Source: Rhynchospora pubera
Taxonomy: Eukaryota > Streptophyta > Magnoliopsida > Poales > Cyperaceae
DNA length: 64,000 bases
Direction: 5' to 3'
Assembly (NCBI GenBank): GCA_028095005.1
Contig: CM051461.1
Span: 167,903,144-167,967,143, forward strand
How positions within the stretch are numbered: the stretch's first letter is position 1; each line of letters opens with the position of its first letter. Shown one piece after another: positions 29,965 through 42,221 of the stretch. The position numbers and the translations under genes were made by a program. The notes below the pieces were generated by a model that was given only the letters and a program-made list of their open reading frames with translations, had not been told where the DNA came from and made no database searches.

Positions 29965-30261
29965 ATACTCCGCCGACTTCTATGGATTGAATGTTCTGCC
30001 AAAGTCAACCTCCAAAATGTTTTTAAGGGAAGGGAGTTTCGCCCTTGGGGCTCCGTACCGAGTAGTATTCTCTTTCCTAACAAGCATACCAGACTTAGAG
30101 CTCAAGGTTGGTACCCAGGATGGAGCGAGAGGAGTATCCGATTTAGAGAGCAGTTCTCGCAGGAAAGCAGGAAGGAGTAGTAGGAAACAGGGAGGTTGTT
30201 CGTCAGAGGAACAGATAGTTTGTTTCCGAGTTTTCTCGTAGGTAGAAGCTAGTGCTTGCAA
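29965..30261. other. Unrecognised GC-balanced insert inside the foldback element
   Basis: About 300 bp of markedly higher GC and complexity than its surroundings, open on both strands (about 80-93 codons). No domain is recognised. Its composition recalls plant mitochondrial intergenic DNA or a captured gene piece; neither can be shown from this sequence alone. Confidence 0.3.
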
Positions 30262-30515
30262 GAGAGATTTAACGTTTGAATTTTAAAATTTGAAAAAATA
30301 ACTTAATAGTAAAATATTGGTATTTGGGGGCAACCAACCTTGCTCTAAAAATAATAGTTTTTAAAAATCCGAAAATAACACTTAAAAGTTTTGAAAAAGT
30401 ATAAAATTTGGTCGGTAGAGAATATTTTAATAGGGAGATTATATAGACGGTTTGAATCAGTCATTTGAACTTTCAAAATTGAGATCTGACGAAATTTAAC
30501 CGGAAGTCCGACCAA

Positions 30516-31673
30516 ATTGATTTAATTGAATCCATTCCCTATATATTAGTATTTTATAAACTAATTCTCAACATATAAGGATATAATTACGTACAAAAAG
30601 TAATTTTTTGCCAAAACCGATATGAAATAGATGATGGCAATCAAAACTTTCAATTTTATATTCACAACTGATTCTCCCTTAGATTCTGAACCCAAAGGTT
30701 TTTTTTTTTTTTGGTGGAAAATCAACCGAAGCCAGGAACTTGAGAAATGTTCCTCTTAGTTATTAAACTAAAAATAATTACTTAAAATACTTGTGCATGT
30801 ATCCCTGACTAATTATCTCCAAGATCAGCGATGTATGCCTGTATCCATTTGTGCTGATCTACGTATTCTGCATCAACGTTAAGTAGTCGAATTTAGCAGA
30901 ATTGAGGTATTGAGTTGCAAGATCAAGATTAACACTTAGGCATAGCAACCTAAATGTATATTCAATTTCCACTGAGCTAACATATACGATACGAGAGATT
31001 TTAAAAAAATGATCCAGATATCGTTATAGGCTTATAGCTATTTTATTTCTTCTGTACAAAATTTGGTCTGAGGCTCTGAGCAGTGGTTGCTGAGAGCCTC
31101 ATACCAAATTTTAATTCTAGCAACCACTGCTGAGTAAATTCTAGAATTGCTAAAGCATTGATTAAACTGAATGAAATGTTTTTCTGTCTATATATGCATT
31201 GTTGTAGACCAGAATTAATTAAAACAAATGAAATGATTTTTATTTTTTTTATCTACTGGTATGGTTGTTCACTTGTTCTATCGTTTTCCGAGTTGCATGA
31301 ACATGACATGTTTTGTAGACAAAGGCTAGCTGTGTCCAAACCAGAGCACATTGATTTCTAGCGCACATTGATGGAGAGTAATTCTATCTTGACTAAATTA
31401 GTTTATGCAACCTTATCTTTTATTTAGGACAAAAAGAAAAATCACAAAATATTACATTAGTCTACTTCTCAAAATAAATTAATCAATTAAGAACTGATCA
31501 ACGATAAGCTGACAGCTGGTTAATTTACAGCCCAGCATTTTATATATGAATTAGTATTATTGAAATTTTGAATTACATTTGAACATTTCAACCCAAGAAA
31601 CAATGTACGTTGATAAGATACACGTATTACCTTCTTCAAAGTCTATCTTAACTTGAGCTATAATATAAACATT
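30516..31673. other. Upstream region of DUF1218 gene 1
   Basis: No gene. It contains a small inverted repeat (AAATTTGGTCTGAGGCTCTG / GAGCCTCATACCAAATTT, about 31058-31113). The rest is ordinary AT-rich intergenic sequence. Confidence 0.4.
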
Positions 31674-31682
31674 CTATATATA
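31674..31682 (+). promoter_or_regulatory. TATA box of DUF1218 gene 1
   Basis: CTATATATA, about 85 bp upstream of the ATG, followed by a GA-rich leader (CAGAGGGAGAGAG), a good position for a plant core promoter. Confidence 0.65.
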
Positions 31683-31762
31683 CAGAGGGAGAGAGTTCTG
31701 TATTCAATTTCTAATACCATCCTTACACAGATTCATTGCAATAATATTATTGCGAGAGGTCG

Positions 31763-33608
31763 ATGGCGTTGGAAAAGAACGTCATAATAGTTTCAATAGC
31801 TGTGGGTGTTTTAGGTTTGCTCAGTGTCGTTCTAGGTTTCGCAGCAGAGGCAACGAGAACTCGGGTAATTAATACAATATACATATTTAACCCCCCCCCC
31901 CAACTTTCATATATTAATATATTGGTTTCTTTGCAAATTTATTATTTATGTACCATTATATTATTGGAGGAAATCTATTACATATATGCATCATAGATCG
32001 ATATTAATTAGAGACATTTGTTTATCATGGTTCTTATCGATTAGTAGTTTTACAAATTTGCAAATCTAATTCAACCAATTCGCGCGATCTGCATATTGAA
32101 ATCTCATAGCAAATAATAATTAATTTTTTTACTATTATTTTTCGAATATTTTAATAATTTCTAATTTTGAAATCTTGTTGGGTACTAATTTGCATAAAAA
32201 AATAACAATCTTAAAAAAATTCCAAAAAATACTTAAAATTTTGTAAAAAAAAATATAAAATTTAGTTTTCTATGAGATTACAATACATATTGCATTAGTT
32301 AAATTAGATTTGTAAATGTACAAAAATCACTAATGGCGCACAAAAATCTTTTTGCACATCATGATGCATGATAGATTTACTCGTATTGAGTTTATGAATC
32401 TTGGGACTTACATAATATCTTTGTTGGATTACCCTCTCACTTGAGTTTATGAATTATAATAGCATAAACTAAATGACACATCTCACTTGAGTTTATGAAT
32501 TATAATAGCATAAAACTAATTTGTCATTTAGTGATGGTATTTTTAAAATTTTAAATTCTCACATTGGCATAAATCTAATTAACCCTATTTTATATTGTAT
32601 CTTTGAACTTCATAAGATTCTCATGCGATCTGTAACTCAATATCGTTTATAAAAAAATATATATATATACTTTATATCTATACACTTATCTTTTATAATG
32701 TTGTAGAAAAAATGCTGTTATATTTCAATATAATTTTTTGAGGTAAATGCTATATTTCAATATATATTTTCCATACTTTCACAACAGTGATTTTATGAAC
32801 TTTTGTGTTGTTTCCTCAAGACGTAAAAGACGCATAGCGTTCTTCCAATGAGTAAAATAGATAGATGTTACTTACATTTTTATTTACAGGTATCTGATTT
32901 GTACATTACCTACTCTGATGGTTGTGTGCACAACACTAGTCCAGCATTCGGATTAGCGATAGGTGCAGCAATTATAATTCTAATCGCACAAATAATCATC
33001 AGCGTTTTTATTGGGTGCGGTTGCTGCAATCAAAGAGGCCAACAAGTTGCAGGACCTGCTCAAGGAGGGAACAAGCGAACAATTTCCATTATTATGTTCA
33101 TCATCTCCTGGTATAATATTTCAACCAGATCAGTAATTAACTACCTGGGGAATAACTTTACTTTTTTTATAATGATACCATTATAAATGGTTCAATTTGT
33201 TGCTAAAATCATAATTTCATACTCTAAATAAACATGTTTATTCACAGGATAACTTTTGTTATAAGCTTCGCCATGTTTCTCATTGGGGCTGGGATTGAAG
33301 CAAGAGGCACTAATGGCAACATTGATTACGACTGTATGACAATAATAGCCGGTCGTTTTGCAATCGCTGCCATTCTGGCATTGTTCACCTTCAATCTCAG
33401 CGTTGGAGCATACATCCTTCTAAGTAGTTCCAACAGCACCCAAGCAGGTGGCATTGCAATGGGTCATCCACCACAACCCCCGCCGACTGCTGTCCCGCAG
33501 CAATTTCCGCCAGGTGTCTCTGAGCCACAAAAGCCCGGTCCAGACTACTACCCTCCTCCCGGCACTGTACCTACCGGTTATGGATACAATACTCAAACAT
33601 ATTCATAA
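31763..33608 (+). CDS. DUF1218 family four-pass membrane protein, gene 1
   Basis: Three exons: 31763-31864, 32890-33110, 33248-33608 (GT-AG introns, phases 0 and 2), giving 227 aa. Predicted layout: TM1 residues about 5-26 followed by the AEATR motif, an extracytoplasmic loop with a Cys (SDGC), TM2 (FGLAIGAAIIILIAQIIISV) ending in GCGCC, TM3 about 97-120, a loop with DYDC, TM4 (FAIAAILALFTFNLSVGAYI), and a Pro-rich tail of about 60 residues with YYPPPGTVPTGYGYN. The AE-x-R motif after TM1 and the CxCC cluster after TM2 fit DUF1218 (plant-specific; Arabidopsis relatives are linked to vein patterning and wall lignin). Exon structure is fixed by comparison with two paralogues downstream. Intron 1 is 1025 bp. 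The precise role here is unknown. Confidence 0.9.
32436..32517. repeat. 46-bp tandem repeat in intron 1 of gene 1
   Basis: CTCACTTGAGTTTATGAATT followed by ATAATAGCATAAA occurs at 32436 and 32482, nearly identical. No known role. Confidence 0.85.
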
Positions 33609-34639
33609 ATCTGCTTAAATTAATTGGGATGACGACTCCATTTATATCAAACTGGTACAGTGTAAGGCCAGTCGTTTTAGTTTCAGTGCTTCAGATTTGA
33701 GAGTTTATTTCCAGGTCGCAAATCACAAGCAAATTTGAGTTTCTGGTATGTTCTTAATTTTTTTTTAAATGATGAATATCAATATTACTTGTAATATAAG
33801 AAAAAAATCACGGGAATGTTTATGTGTCTTGATGTACTATTATTTGAATTTGAAGAAAAAACTGATATAAAATTGTAAATGTCCACGTGCTGATGTTTGT
33901 ATCATTGTATTTGTACGAAGAGTTTATTTGACAACGGGTTCAATTCCAGTAAAGGCCAGTTGTTCTGAGAATGGGCTCTTCTAATCTAAATTGTCGACCC
34001 AGTAATTAAATAACAGGAATTATAAGTGTCATCGGCAAATATACCATCCCAATCATCGCTAAATACAAAGTGAACACTTACGAATAAATAAGTATTGTCA
34101 TCATTTGTTCAGAAGTTTGAATGCATATTCAACTTATTTTCATTGAACTTATTTATTCGTATGTGTTCACTTAGATCGTTTATATGTTCACTTTATTTAC
34201 GATTTATGTTCACTTTATATTTAGCGATAGCAAAATTACAGATGGCAGTAATCAATTTCCATTAAATAACTTGACCTACCTAAGAATATTTCAGGCCTTA
34301 CTATTTTTTATTTTTATTATTATGGACTTGTTACAAATGAAGCCCACAGAGTACAGACATACTAAAAGAAAAAAAAATAATAAAAATACCACGTGATTAC
34401 GTGAATGCCAGTATCAAAAAGCGTGGGTATATGACACAAGCTGTGTTGACTGTAGAAAAAAATTTATTAGTTTTATGTATTCAAATTTTGTATAGGAATT
34501 AAATTACAAGTTGCTTTGGTTTAGCTTTTCATTTTGAAATTTGAACCCGCTCCCTGATTTGCTCACTGATTGTTACTTGTCCAAACTCTTGAGAAAAAGA
34601 AATGATCAAAGAGACTGGGATATACATTACTAATTTAAT
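33609..34639 (+). other. 3' UTR and downstream flank of gene 1
   Basis: The first about 230 bp match the downstream sequence of gene 2 (GAGTTTCTGGTATGTTCT, AATGATGAATATCAATATTA), so they are probably transcribed 3' UTR. Further blocks (AGTTTATTTGACAACGGGTT; ATTTCAGGCCTTACTATT; GCTTTTCATTTTGAAATTTG) also have counterparts at 47800-48650. No other gene. Confidence 0.6.
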
Positions 34640-34745
34640 ATTTTTAAAAAAAATAAATTGGAGGTCTAAATCATCTAATTTATTTTAAATTAAATATCTA
34701 TGAAAGACCTCCCAAGCCGAGTTTCGAACCTGTGATTACCAATCT
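34640..34745 (-). mobile_element. SINE-like remnant
   Basis: Shares ATTGGAGGTCTAAATCATCT and CCGAGTTTCGAACCTGTGAT with the better-preserved copy at 52545-52690. The B-box region is kept; the A-box end is eroded. Confidence 0.4.
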
Positions 34746-34767
34746 AATATTGAAAGGTTGTCTTGTC

Positions 34768-34888
34768 TAGGGAAGAAGGGAAGAAGGGAAGAAGTGGGAA
34801 GAAATACTGAGAAGTGTGTAACTTTGTGAAGAGTTTGTTTATAATTGTTTTCTTCCTTCTTTCTTCTTCCTATATCCAAACGGTGCCT
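34768..34888. mobile_element. Tourist-like MITE, one end truncated
   Basis: GAAGTGGGAAGAAATACTGA and GAAGTGTGTAACTTTGTGAA match the family; right end CTATATCCAAACGGTGCC. The left terminal GGTGCGTTTGGAT is missing. Confidence 0.65.
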
Positions 34889-36029
34889 AGGATACTTTAA
34901 AGAGAGTTTCTGTAGTCGATATTTTAACTTAATGTAATAATGGTGTTTTTATGGTGGTGGACCTGGTGGTTGTTGTTTTTGTTATTATCGTATATTGTTT
35001 TAACAACTATCAACACATGAAAAAAATATTCTGATGCAAACTTGTTTTATGACAACTTGTCTTCTACATTCATCTCCTTACAAAATCTTTTTTTTTTTTT
35101 TTGAGAATGAAGCCCGTAGGCAAGCTTTATTAAAATAACAGGTTTTTAGAACTTCAACTAATGGGCTTTTTTTTTTAAAAAGTAAAGTTTAGCCCATGAT
35201 ACAATACCAATAATACAGAAAAGAAAAGAAAAAAGAAAAAAGGAGGGTAACAGGCTGCCTGCTAGGTCAGCTGCATATATAGTTCCTTTTCGGAGCTGAG
35301 CCAACCATAACCCTACGAAACATTTTATTTCTGTTGCGGCGCTTCTTCCTTTATCATCTCGAGCAGATCGCTTCCACTGAATACCCTTCCATAGCACCAA
35401 AAAATGGCAAAGCACACATCTATCAGCATCAAAACTTCCCGATCTTTCTCTGGAAAACCCGAGGCTGCGCTAAGCTTGCTTGATCTAAACTTGTAAGCTG
35501 AGATGGTGGTTTAGTGAGAAAAGAGGACGACATGTTGAGCATCCATATATCGAAATAGAAAAAGATAAGTGTAAACCCTTTATCCTGTTTAAATTGTTTC
35601 TGTCATTTGTTGAAAGGAAGTCCAGATTAATAGTCTCAATGGTTGTTTTTAGTTGTAGAGGATTTAGGTCCGATGGGAGGGAAGGAAAAGCTAAAGAGGT
35701 TTAAGAAAGGAATTGTCTAGACAAAAGGAAGGTTTATGTACCAGGAAAAAACCAGAAAGGTATTTTCTTTTATATTATTATTATTTTTTATTTATTTTAT
35801 ATTTTTTTCTAATTTTAACGTTTTTTTTTTTTTGGGGAAAAACCTTACAGAAAAAACTTTCTGGTTATATCCAAGTCTACTCTTTGAAAATGGTTTTTGT
35901 CAAGCAACACCGGTACTTCTTTGTTTAGATAAAGTTTAATATCAAATGAAAAATGTCCCTGGGTATGTAGTTTTCTGGCTTTTTTGGCTAAAAAATCGGC
36001 TGGCATAGTTTTTTGCCTTGTGCAGTACA

Positions 36030-39000
36030 CTATTTTGATTTTGTGGGATAGGATGTGTAGTGTTTCCTGAAAATTTGTAGTATTAATTCAAGGCTTTTCC
36101 AGTTTGGTATGCGATCAAGTTCATTTAGATTGATAATTTGGGTCAAAACTTGACAGTCAGTTAAGATGATGTAAGGAGTTTGGCTCTGACCTTTTGAATT
36201 TTTAATGCTATTTAGGGCCATCCAGACTGCTTCTGATTCGGCATGGAAGGGGCAATCAGCAAGAATAGAATCCGCCTCTGTCCATTCCAGTTGGTCTAGC
36301 TGATTATAGCATAAGGCCGCCAATCCGGATTGTTTGCAGGTTGACCAGGAAGCATCTACAAGAATAACAAAAGAATTGGCAGGTAAGCACTGTTTAATAG
36401 GCTTTTGTTGTTGTTTGAGTTTTTTGGATTTTTCCTGGGTGTTTGGATTGTATTGATATGCCATAAGAAGTATGTTGTTGAGGTTTATTGTGGAGGCTCT
36501 GAATAGGTAGTTATTTCTGGATTTCCAAATGGACCAAAGAATGTTGCAAGCTAATGAAAAATCAGAAAGCGATAAATTTTGAGAAAGGAAAAGTAATACA
36601 TCACTAAAGGAAGTAGGAAATGCATCTGTTTTGAGAGATAGTGGGCTCTGAAACCAAATAGATCTTGAAAAAGGGCAATGGAATAGGATATGGGTAGTGG
36701 TGTCATCTAGATTCCCACAAATGGAACATTGATTTAAACTATTAGGGAATAGTTTTTTAAGACGGTGACCTGTCAGAAGTCCATTGTGATAAGCTCTCCA
36801 GATAAAAACCTTCACCCTAGGAATTAGGTATTTGCATTGCCACAGTTTTTTCCAATTAAAAGTACAAGTATTTAGCTGTAGTTTTGGCATTTGTAATAGT
36901 TTGTATCCCTCTTTGGTTGTATATGTCCCTTTCTTTGTAGCATCCCAGATTAGTCTATCACTGATTTGGCTGGTTTGTTTAGGAACAGGGGCTTTTGTAA
37001 CAATGTATCGGCGTTGGCTAGAGTTAAAGAGAAGAGATAGGCTTTTCCAATTCCATTCGGCAGTTTGATGGTCATAGAGAGAAGAAATATTTATCTGCTG
37101 AGATTTGAAGGTAATGGTTCTTTTGTCCCAGTTCTTTATCCAAGGTTGGTATTGGGCAGGGATAAGATCCCCTGAATGGACATCCCAATGTATGTTATGT
37201 TTGAAAAAAGGTTTAAGTTGTTGGATGTCCTTCCATAATTTGCTACAACCCTTAATTGTGTTAGTTCCCCATAAACCCTTGTCCCAACAGTATTTCCCTT
37301 TGACTTGCTCAATCCACAGGGTGGATTTATTTGAGGCTAGGTTCCAAACTGTCTTTAGCATTAAGGCCTGATTAAAAAGAGAGAGATCCCTTATACCTAG
37401 GCCCCCATGTTCTAATGGAAGTGTAGCCTTTGACCAAGAAATTGGGTGTATAAATCGGTTTTGTGTTTTTCCCCAGAAGAATTGCTTTAAGATTTTGTTA
37501 ACTGAGTTAATCATACCTTTGTTAAATAGGGAAATGGAGAAAAGGTGCACTGGCAGAGAGCATAAAGTTGCCTTGATGAGAGTTAATCTCCCTGCATGAG
37601 AAAGGAGGTCCCTTTTCCAGCCCCCAAGCCTGTGATGTAATTTTTGTAATAATAATTTGGAAATGCATGTATTGTATGTGGGGGGCTGGGCTAGAGGAAC
37701 TCCAAGGTATGAATTTATCTCCTCTCCTTGCTGAGCTTGTAAAGTTGATATAGTCATGTTTTGTAGCTCTGTTGAACACTTGTTACTGAACCAGATCTTA
37801 GACTTGCTAGGATTGATGTTAAAACCAGAAACCGAAGAGAAATAGGTTATAGTCGTTTGCCAGTTTTGAACTTCTGTTTCAGTAGAGTTTCCAAAGATAA
37901 GGACATCATTAGCATAAATAACGTGAGTGATGGGTGGGCAGTTAGGGGTTAGTGTGATACCTGTAAGATAATGCTCTGACATTCGTAGTTGAACCAATCT
38001 TGAGAAGCCCTCCACAGCCAAAACAAAGAGGAGTGGAGAGAGGGGGCAGCCCTGGCGCAGGCCTCTGGTAGGTTTTATGAAACTACCTTTGTTGCTTGAG
38101 CCATTAATTTCTATAGAAATGGTACTAAAGGTTAGACAATAATGAATAAGTTTCCAAAGTTCTGTTGGGAAGTTTAGGTATTCAAGCATCTTTTCTAGGT
38201 AGACCCACCTAACAGTATCAAAGGCTTTAGTTATATCAGCTTTAAACAGAAAATTTTCACCTTGATATTTTAAGGAAGTAAAAGAATGCATAACTTCTTT
38301 GACCAGGTGAATGCTATCTGTTATATTTCATCCTTTGATGAAAGCTGTTTGGTTGTAAGAAATGACATTGGAAATGCATGGTCTTAGTCTAGAGGCAATT
38401 ATTTTCATGAGTAGACGGTAGACTATGTTTCCAATGCTTATGGGTCTGAAATCTGAGGTGGTTTTTTGCATCTTCAGTTTTCTTAATGAGGATCATTCTA
38501 CCTTTAAGCCAAGATAAAGGAACATTTTTTGTCCTAAAGCATTCTATAATAGTTTCTGTCAGGGTATCTCCTAGTATAGGCCAAAGGTTTTGAAGTAATT
38601 TGGTTGTTATTCCATCAGGTCCTGGGGCGCTATGAGGGTACATTGAGAATAGGGTTTGTCTAATTTCATCTTTTGTTGGCAAAGAAATAAGATCCTCTTG
38701 TGTCTTAGGGGAAAATTTTGGCCTGGTAAGTTTTTGATTGTATCAAAGAAGTGTTCAAAAGCAACAGGGTTTAGGTTTTGGGGTGAGTCATCCGTGTATA
38801 AGTTTTTGTAGTATTTGATAAATTCACCTGAAATGTCAGAGTCTTTTGTTAGACTTTGTCCAGCAATCGTCTCCAACTCGGAGATGTTGTTTCGCCTTCT
38901 TCTTACTGTAGCAACTGTGTGAAAAAAGCGAGTGTTGCGGTCACCTTCTTCAGTCCATTTGATGCGTGATCGTTGTCGCCAATATTCATTATTGATTGTC

Positions 39001-39980
39001 TCAGCTTTCCATCTGTCTTTCAAAAGTTGTCTTTCAATTCTTGGATCCTGTTGGAGTGGGTGCAAGGATTGGAATTCAAGAATTTTTTTGTCAATCATTT
39101 TTAACAGTTGTGGAGGAGAAGGTTTCTGTTTTGTCCAATGTTTTATGTTCGTTGTCAAGGATTTCAGTTTAGAATCCCAAGAAGTGTTGGAACAATGTAG
39201 CCAGGAATACTCACAGATAGAACTGAAATCCTTGTCCAGGAACCAAGAGTGTTCAATACGGAATTGCCTGTTGATAGGTTTAAAACCATCTGTTTTAAGA
39301 ATAATAGGGCTGTGATCACTGTGTATTCTTGGTAGATGTTTTACCTTAGTGCTTGGGTACCGACTTAGCCATGTAGGGGTAACTAAAAATTTGTCCAACC
39401 TCTCAAAAATCGGTGAAGACGTGTGCTGTCTTCCGACCCAGGTGTATGCAGGACCTGAAAAATCAAGGTCTAGTAAACCTGAAGTAGAAATAAAATGTTG
39501 GAAAGAAAGGTCATCATTCTTAAGTTTTGGGTTACCCCCATGTTTATCACTGGAGGAACTGATAGCATTAAAATCTCCAGTGATACAAGTAGGTGTATTA
39601 AGGAGAAGAATTTGTTCTAGATAGGCCCAAAAATTTTTATTGTGCTTTCTAGTGGGATCTCCATATACACCAATTAGATACCATGGTGGTTTGTGAGGGT
39701 GGATAATTTTCGCCCAGATATGATTTTGAGTCACCTCTAGGACTCGTAAATTAATAGTATCTGACCAACAAAGTGCAATTCCCCCTGACAAACCTTTTGA
39801 AGCGTAGAAAGCATTGTTTTTGAGAGGTATAGTAGAGATGAGATTCTTCATTCTGTCCGTAGAGGCTTTGGTTTCAGATAGAAAAATAATGTCCGCCTGG
39901 GTCGAGAGGAGGAGATCTTTAATGAACTGATGTTTCCGCGGTCTTCCAATACCGCGACAGTTCCAACCTATGATATTCAT
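36030..39980 (-). pseudogene. LINE ORF2: AP-endonuclease, reverse transcriptase, zf-RVT, RNase H
   Basis: The endonuclease is 39980 to about 39250 (NIIGWNCRGIGRPRK, DIIFLSETKAS, GDFNAISS, HSDHSPIIL). The frame shifts near 38715, returns after a second shift near 38465, then meets a TGA near 38327. The RT continues from 38291 (LFKADITKAFDTVRW, GLRQGCPLSPLLF). The catalytic YxDD box reads YANDVLIF, with Asn (AAT) in place of the first Asp. Downstream are a zf-RVT Cys/His region (CSICGNLDDTTTHILFHCPF) and an RNase H-like C terminus (VDASW, AESEAVWMAL, LTDC). This is the L1-clade plant order with RNase H. Two frameshifts, a stop and an altered active site make it inactive. Its ATG overlaps the ORF1 stop as ATGA. 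Confidence 0.93.
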
Positions 39981-42221
39981 ATAGGTTGTGGAGGCGCATT
40001 CGGGTGCGCCTCCTTAACCCTTTTAGACTCTGGTGGTCCGGAGATTTCGTCCTTGGACGAGGATGATTCAATCAAAAGGGTTTTACTGTAAGGTCCACGT
40101 TTATTTGAGGTCTGGATTAGGTTATTGGAATGTGTTGGGCCAATTGTGAGGTTTTTGGTTTTTTGTCGATTTGCTCTAGGTTGTTTCGGTTTAGAACTTG
40201 ATTCCACCATCAAGCCTTTTCCTTTGCGATCTTTGGTTGTATTACCCTCGAAATTAAAAACTTGGTTTGAAGAGTTTGCTGTGGTTAGTCTCTGTACAGC
40301 ATTTGTGTTTTGAATTGGGGCTTCAGGATGTCCTGGTGAAAAAGAATTTTGAGATTCAAAAATTTCAGTGACATCTCGTAGTTGTTGTGTACGTGTAGGG
40401 CAATTAAACTGATCATGACCTAGAAAGCCACAAGTTTTGCAAATTTTTTCAATTCGTTCATAAACAACCCGTACCAAAATTTCACCTATATCTGGGTGTA
40501 GTAATGGTATTTCTGCAAATAAAGGTTTGTCAATTTTTACTCTTAAGTTTTTGTCTATAATAACTCAAACCAGAGTTTATTGTTGCTTTGGCGTCTGAAA
40601 GAGGGGTACCAACTGTGTAAGAGAGTGCTTGAATACCTGTTTCTGTTAGATAATCGTGTGGAATGTTGTGGAATTGAACCCAGGCTTCCATAGTGTTAAC
40701 CTCCCTACTTTGAGTGTCTGTCTGAGAAAGGAAGCGTTTGAGGATAACAGGGTCACCGCGAAAATTCAGAATGCCCCTTTCTAAAGCCCTTGTTAGATCC
40801 TCTCGGTTGTGGAAATGAACTAGGAAGATGTTCCTTGTAGTTGTTTCCTGAATTAAGGTTGAGCGATCTGCTCTCCAGGCTTCAATCATAGATGTTGAGA
40901 GTCTATTTAAGTCCACTTGTCTATCAGTAACCACACGCAACAGAGCCTGCAAATTCCAGTTTGTTGGTTTTGTATCTTCCCTGTTCAGTTGGACAAGTGG
41001 TCCTCGTCGAACTCCGGAGGATGTTAGATCTGCAAATTTAGCAATAAGGTCATTTGGTATAGGTCCTAGGATGGATGGTTTTTGGGATGAGTTGTGTTCT
41101 CTGAGTATGGGGATGTATGGGTGTAGGTCTGGTTTTTGAATTTTTAGTTTTTTTGGAATTTTTAGGGTATGAGTTGTGTGTGGGGAGTATTTGGTCCGTA
41201 TTTCAACTTTAATAGGAAGTGAGGTCGGTAGTATTGTAGGGGTGTGACGGAGGGGTGTCATTAAATCAGGGGGTATGTTAGTATTTAACAGACTATTATC
41301 TAAGAGGTGCGAACCTGAAGGGGCGCTTCCTGTTGCACCTGTTGGTGTGTCATGTGTATTGTTGGATAGGCTTGGAATAATTTGTATGCTATGCACCAGG
41401 CCTGAGGAAGAGTGTTGTATGCATCTAAAATCATCAAGATTTTGCATGCCTGAATATCCTCCAGTCTGGTTTTGCGGCTGAGCACTGTTGTTTACACCAA
41501 GGCGGCGAGCTAAGATGCGCCGGTGAACTGCGAATAGGCGTTCTTCTGCAGTTAAGTTTCCTTGGGGAAAATCATCCTCGTCAGGAGGGATTAGCCAACC
41601 GTTTGGACACCAATCTTCAATGCTAAGAGGGCATATCGTCCACTTATCCTCATAGTCTATTAAAATTCCTTCAGGGATTGCTAGGGGATCACGGCAGTTA
41701 ATCCAAAGTCGTAGAACTGATCTATCCCTTAGCCCTAAGGACACAGGAAAGATCACAGAAACGACTTTACCAAATGCTGAAATAGTTTTTCTAATGCAGT
41801 GATCATCCCAAACCCTCATAGGGTATTTGTGTATACAAATGCGAACCAGATATGTGTTATATGGAAAGGGTAAGACTGGATCCCTGAAGAGAGATAAGGC
41901 CAAGCCATTGTCTGCCGCATCATCCATGTAATCACGAATGAGACGGAACGCACTAACCGAAGTAGGAAGTTGTAGTATGACTTGGGAAGGAGACCAACGG
42001 AAGCTTTGAATTGCAATGATAGGTCGGTTGATCATGTCTCCTATGAATCTTTTGATTCTGCCATCTGACCAGTGGATGTGAGGATTTGTTATAGTCACTA
42101 GGATGGCTTGTGATAAATCAGATGGAATAGAATTAGTAAGATCATATTCATCAAAACAAACTCGACTTCTGTGGATACGGTGTTGTAAGAAAGGGTAGGA
42201 AGGTATGGGAACGTGTTCCAT
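39977..42221 (-). pseudogene. LINE ORF1: DUF4283 RNA-binding protein with CCHC zinc knuckle, one frameshift
   Basis: I start it at ATG 42221 (MEHVPIPSYPF), the first ATG inside the insertion; the frame stays open beyond it through the target duplication into flanking DNA. The first half has an RRM/DUF4283-like pattern (about 42000-41650, ending GLRDRSVLRLWINCRDP). After a Ser/Pro/Thr-rich linker a second, clearer DUF4283 block follows (LLRVVTDRQVDLNRLSTSMI, then VQFHNIPHDYL). The frame shifts near an A run at about 40545, after which the zinc knuckle CKTCGFLGHDQFNC (CX2CX4HX4C) and a basic tail follow to TGA 39977. Function: nucleic-acid binding and chaperoning of the LINE RNP. The tandem RRM-like organisation is unusual among the ORF1 proteins I know, but the first copy is only weakly recognisable. 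Confidence 0.85.

Larger units (their letters stand above)
27675..30515. mobile_element. Long-arm foldback element, interrupted by a CACTA transposon
   Basis: The left arm (about 27675-27953) is the inverted complement of the right arm (about 30262-30515). Matched landmarks include CAGATCTCAATTTTGAAAG, TTTAAAATTCAAACGTTAAA and TTGTCCCCAAATGCCAA. The interior contains a second palindrome (27960-28163 continuing at 29620-29650) into which the CACTA inserted. The arms resemble the foldback elements at 49331-51693. No ORF or clear target duplication was identified. Confidence 0.7.
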
